From an uncultured Lachnospiraceae bacterium (GTDB lineage Bacteria > Bacillota > Clostridia > Lachnospirales > Lachnospiraceae): a DNA stretch of 13,804 nt. The position numbers and the translations under genes were made by a program. Under the pieces are notes generated by a model that saw only the letters and a list, made by a program, of their open reading frames with translations, made no database searches and was not told where the DNA came from. Below, piece after piece: positions 13,611 to 13,804 of this stretch; positions within the stretch are counted from its first letter, which is position 1, and the number at the start of each line of letters is the position of its first letter. The stretch lies in NCBI GenBank assembly GCA_910578345.1, contig CAJTRA010000033.1, forward strand, positions 1 to 13,804, given 5' to 3'.

Positions 13611-13804
13611 GGTAGTGTAAAATAGTTTGTGTCTTTGGAAAAAAATACCTCTTTTTTGGTAAGAATCAAGATATGACAGTTCTTATCGAAAAGGAGGACT
13701 TTTTATGCCTGCAACAAAACAGCAGATACGACAGATCATTGCAGATAACAACCTAAACAGCGTGGCCGATGTCTACAGCCTTCTAAGGGACAGCTTCAAG
13801 GATA
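13611..13804 (+). mobile_element. Left end of an IS256-family insertion sequence (element continues past the window)
   Basis: The probable terminal inverted repeat starts near GGTAGTGTAAAATAG at 13611, followed by about 90 bp of AT-rich non-coding DNA with short A/T inverted tracts, then a strong SD and the transposase start. The exact boundary and target duplication cannot be set because the other end is outside the window. Confidence 0.6.
13705..13804 (+). CDS. IS256-family (Mutator-type) transposase, N-terminal fragment cut by the window edge
   Basis: The visible 33 codons from ATG 13705 read MPATKQQIRQIIADNN then LNSVADVYSLLRDSFKD. This matches the usual start of IS256-family transposases, a short basic helix followed by the 'N-x-x-D-V-x-x-LL-R/K-D-F-K-D' type region before the catalytic DDE domain. 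AAAAGGAGG lies eight nt before the ATG. No catalytic residues are in view because the sequence stops. Confidence 0.8.
   Translation, partial: MPATKQQIRQIIADNNLNSVADVYSLLRDSFKD

Noticed and set aside
1..13804. Search for CRISPR arrays, tRNA, rRNA and tandem repeats
   Set aside because: No regularly spaced repeats, cloverleaf or rRNA-like stretches were seen by eye.

Overview
The window looks like chromosomal DNA of a low-to-mid GC Firmicute, most likely a gut Lachnospiraceae-type Clostridium relative. The evidence is strong GGAGG ribosome-binding sites on nearly every gene, sigma-A style TTGACA/TATAAT promoters, a VTC–DUF4956–CotH cassette, a YitT-family protein, a Lsa-like ABC-F protein, a MATE pump beside a Crp-like regulator, and an IS256-type transposase. 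This taxonomic placement is inference from gene content; no rRNA or other marker gene is present.

Left part (1-6660), all genes on the minus strand. Reading in the direction of transcription, the order is: a promoter at 6626-6655; a leader of about 510 nt with a terminator directly before the gene; an ABC-F ATPase (6109-4541); a promoter region with two palindromes; a CofE-like gamma-glutamyl ligase (4366-3176); a 318-bp spacer containing a possible 59-codon frame; and a three-gene ABC exporter operon consisting of an ATPase (2857-1901) and two ABC-2 permeases (1888-1076 and 962-162). The exporter parts match the COG4586/COG4587/COG3694 arrangement. At the extreme left edge, an A-rich stretch with TTGACA may be the upstream half of a promoter whose -10 lies outside the window.

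Middle part (6660-9823), plus strand. A promoter at about 6710-6738 drives a leader that is mostly one large hairpin ending in a U-tract, followed by three closely spaced genes. These encode a VTC-type triphosphate-tunnel (polyphosphate polymerase-like) domain protein, a multi-TM DUF4956 protein and an exported CotH-family kinase-like protein. Together they look like a membrane-associated phosphate-transfer system in which the catalytic tunnel, the membrane part and an extracytoplasmic kinase are separate polypeptides.

Right part (9802-13804). A YitT-family membrane protein (minus strand) overlaps the cotH-like gene tail to tail by 22 bp. Upstream of it is a YeiL-like Crp/Fnr regulator (minus strand), divergent from a MATE efflux gene (plus strand). 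A perfect 18-bp CRP-type palindrome lies between them, placed about 41.5 bp before a plausible MATE transcription start. A flavodoxin-fold NAD(P)H:FMN-reductase/iron-sulfur-flavoprotein-like gene follows. The window ends inside the left end of an IS256-family element.

The most noteworthy items are regulatory. They are the ABC-F leader (a terminator abutting the SD, a start-Lys-stop mini-ORF with a strong SD, and a plausible antiterminator pairing), the terminator-like leader hairpin of the VTC operon, and the CRP-type operator between the regulator and the efflux gene. All functional statements are from reading the sequence and have not been checked by database search.
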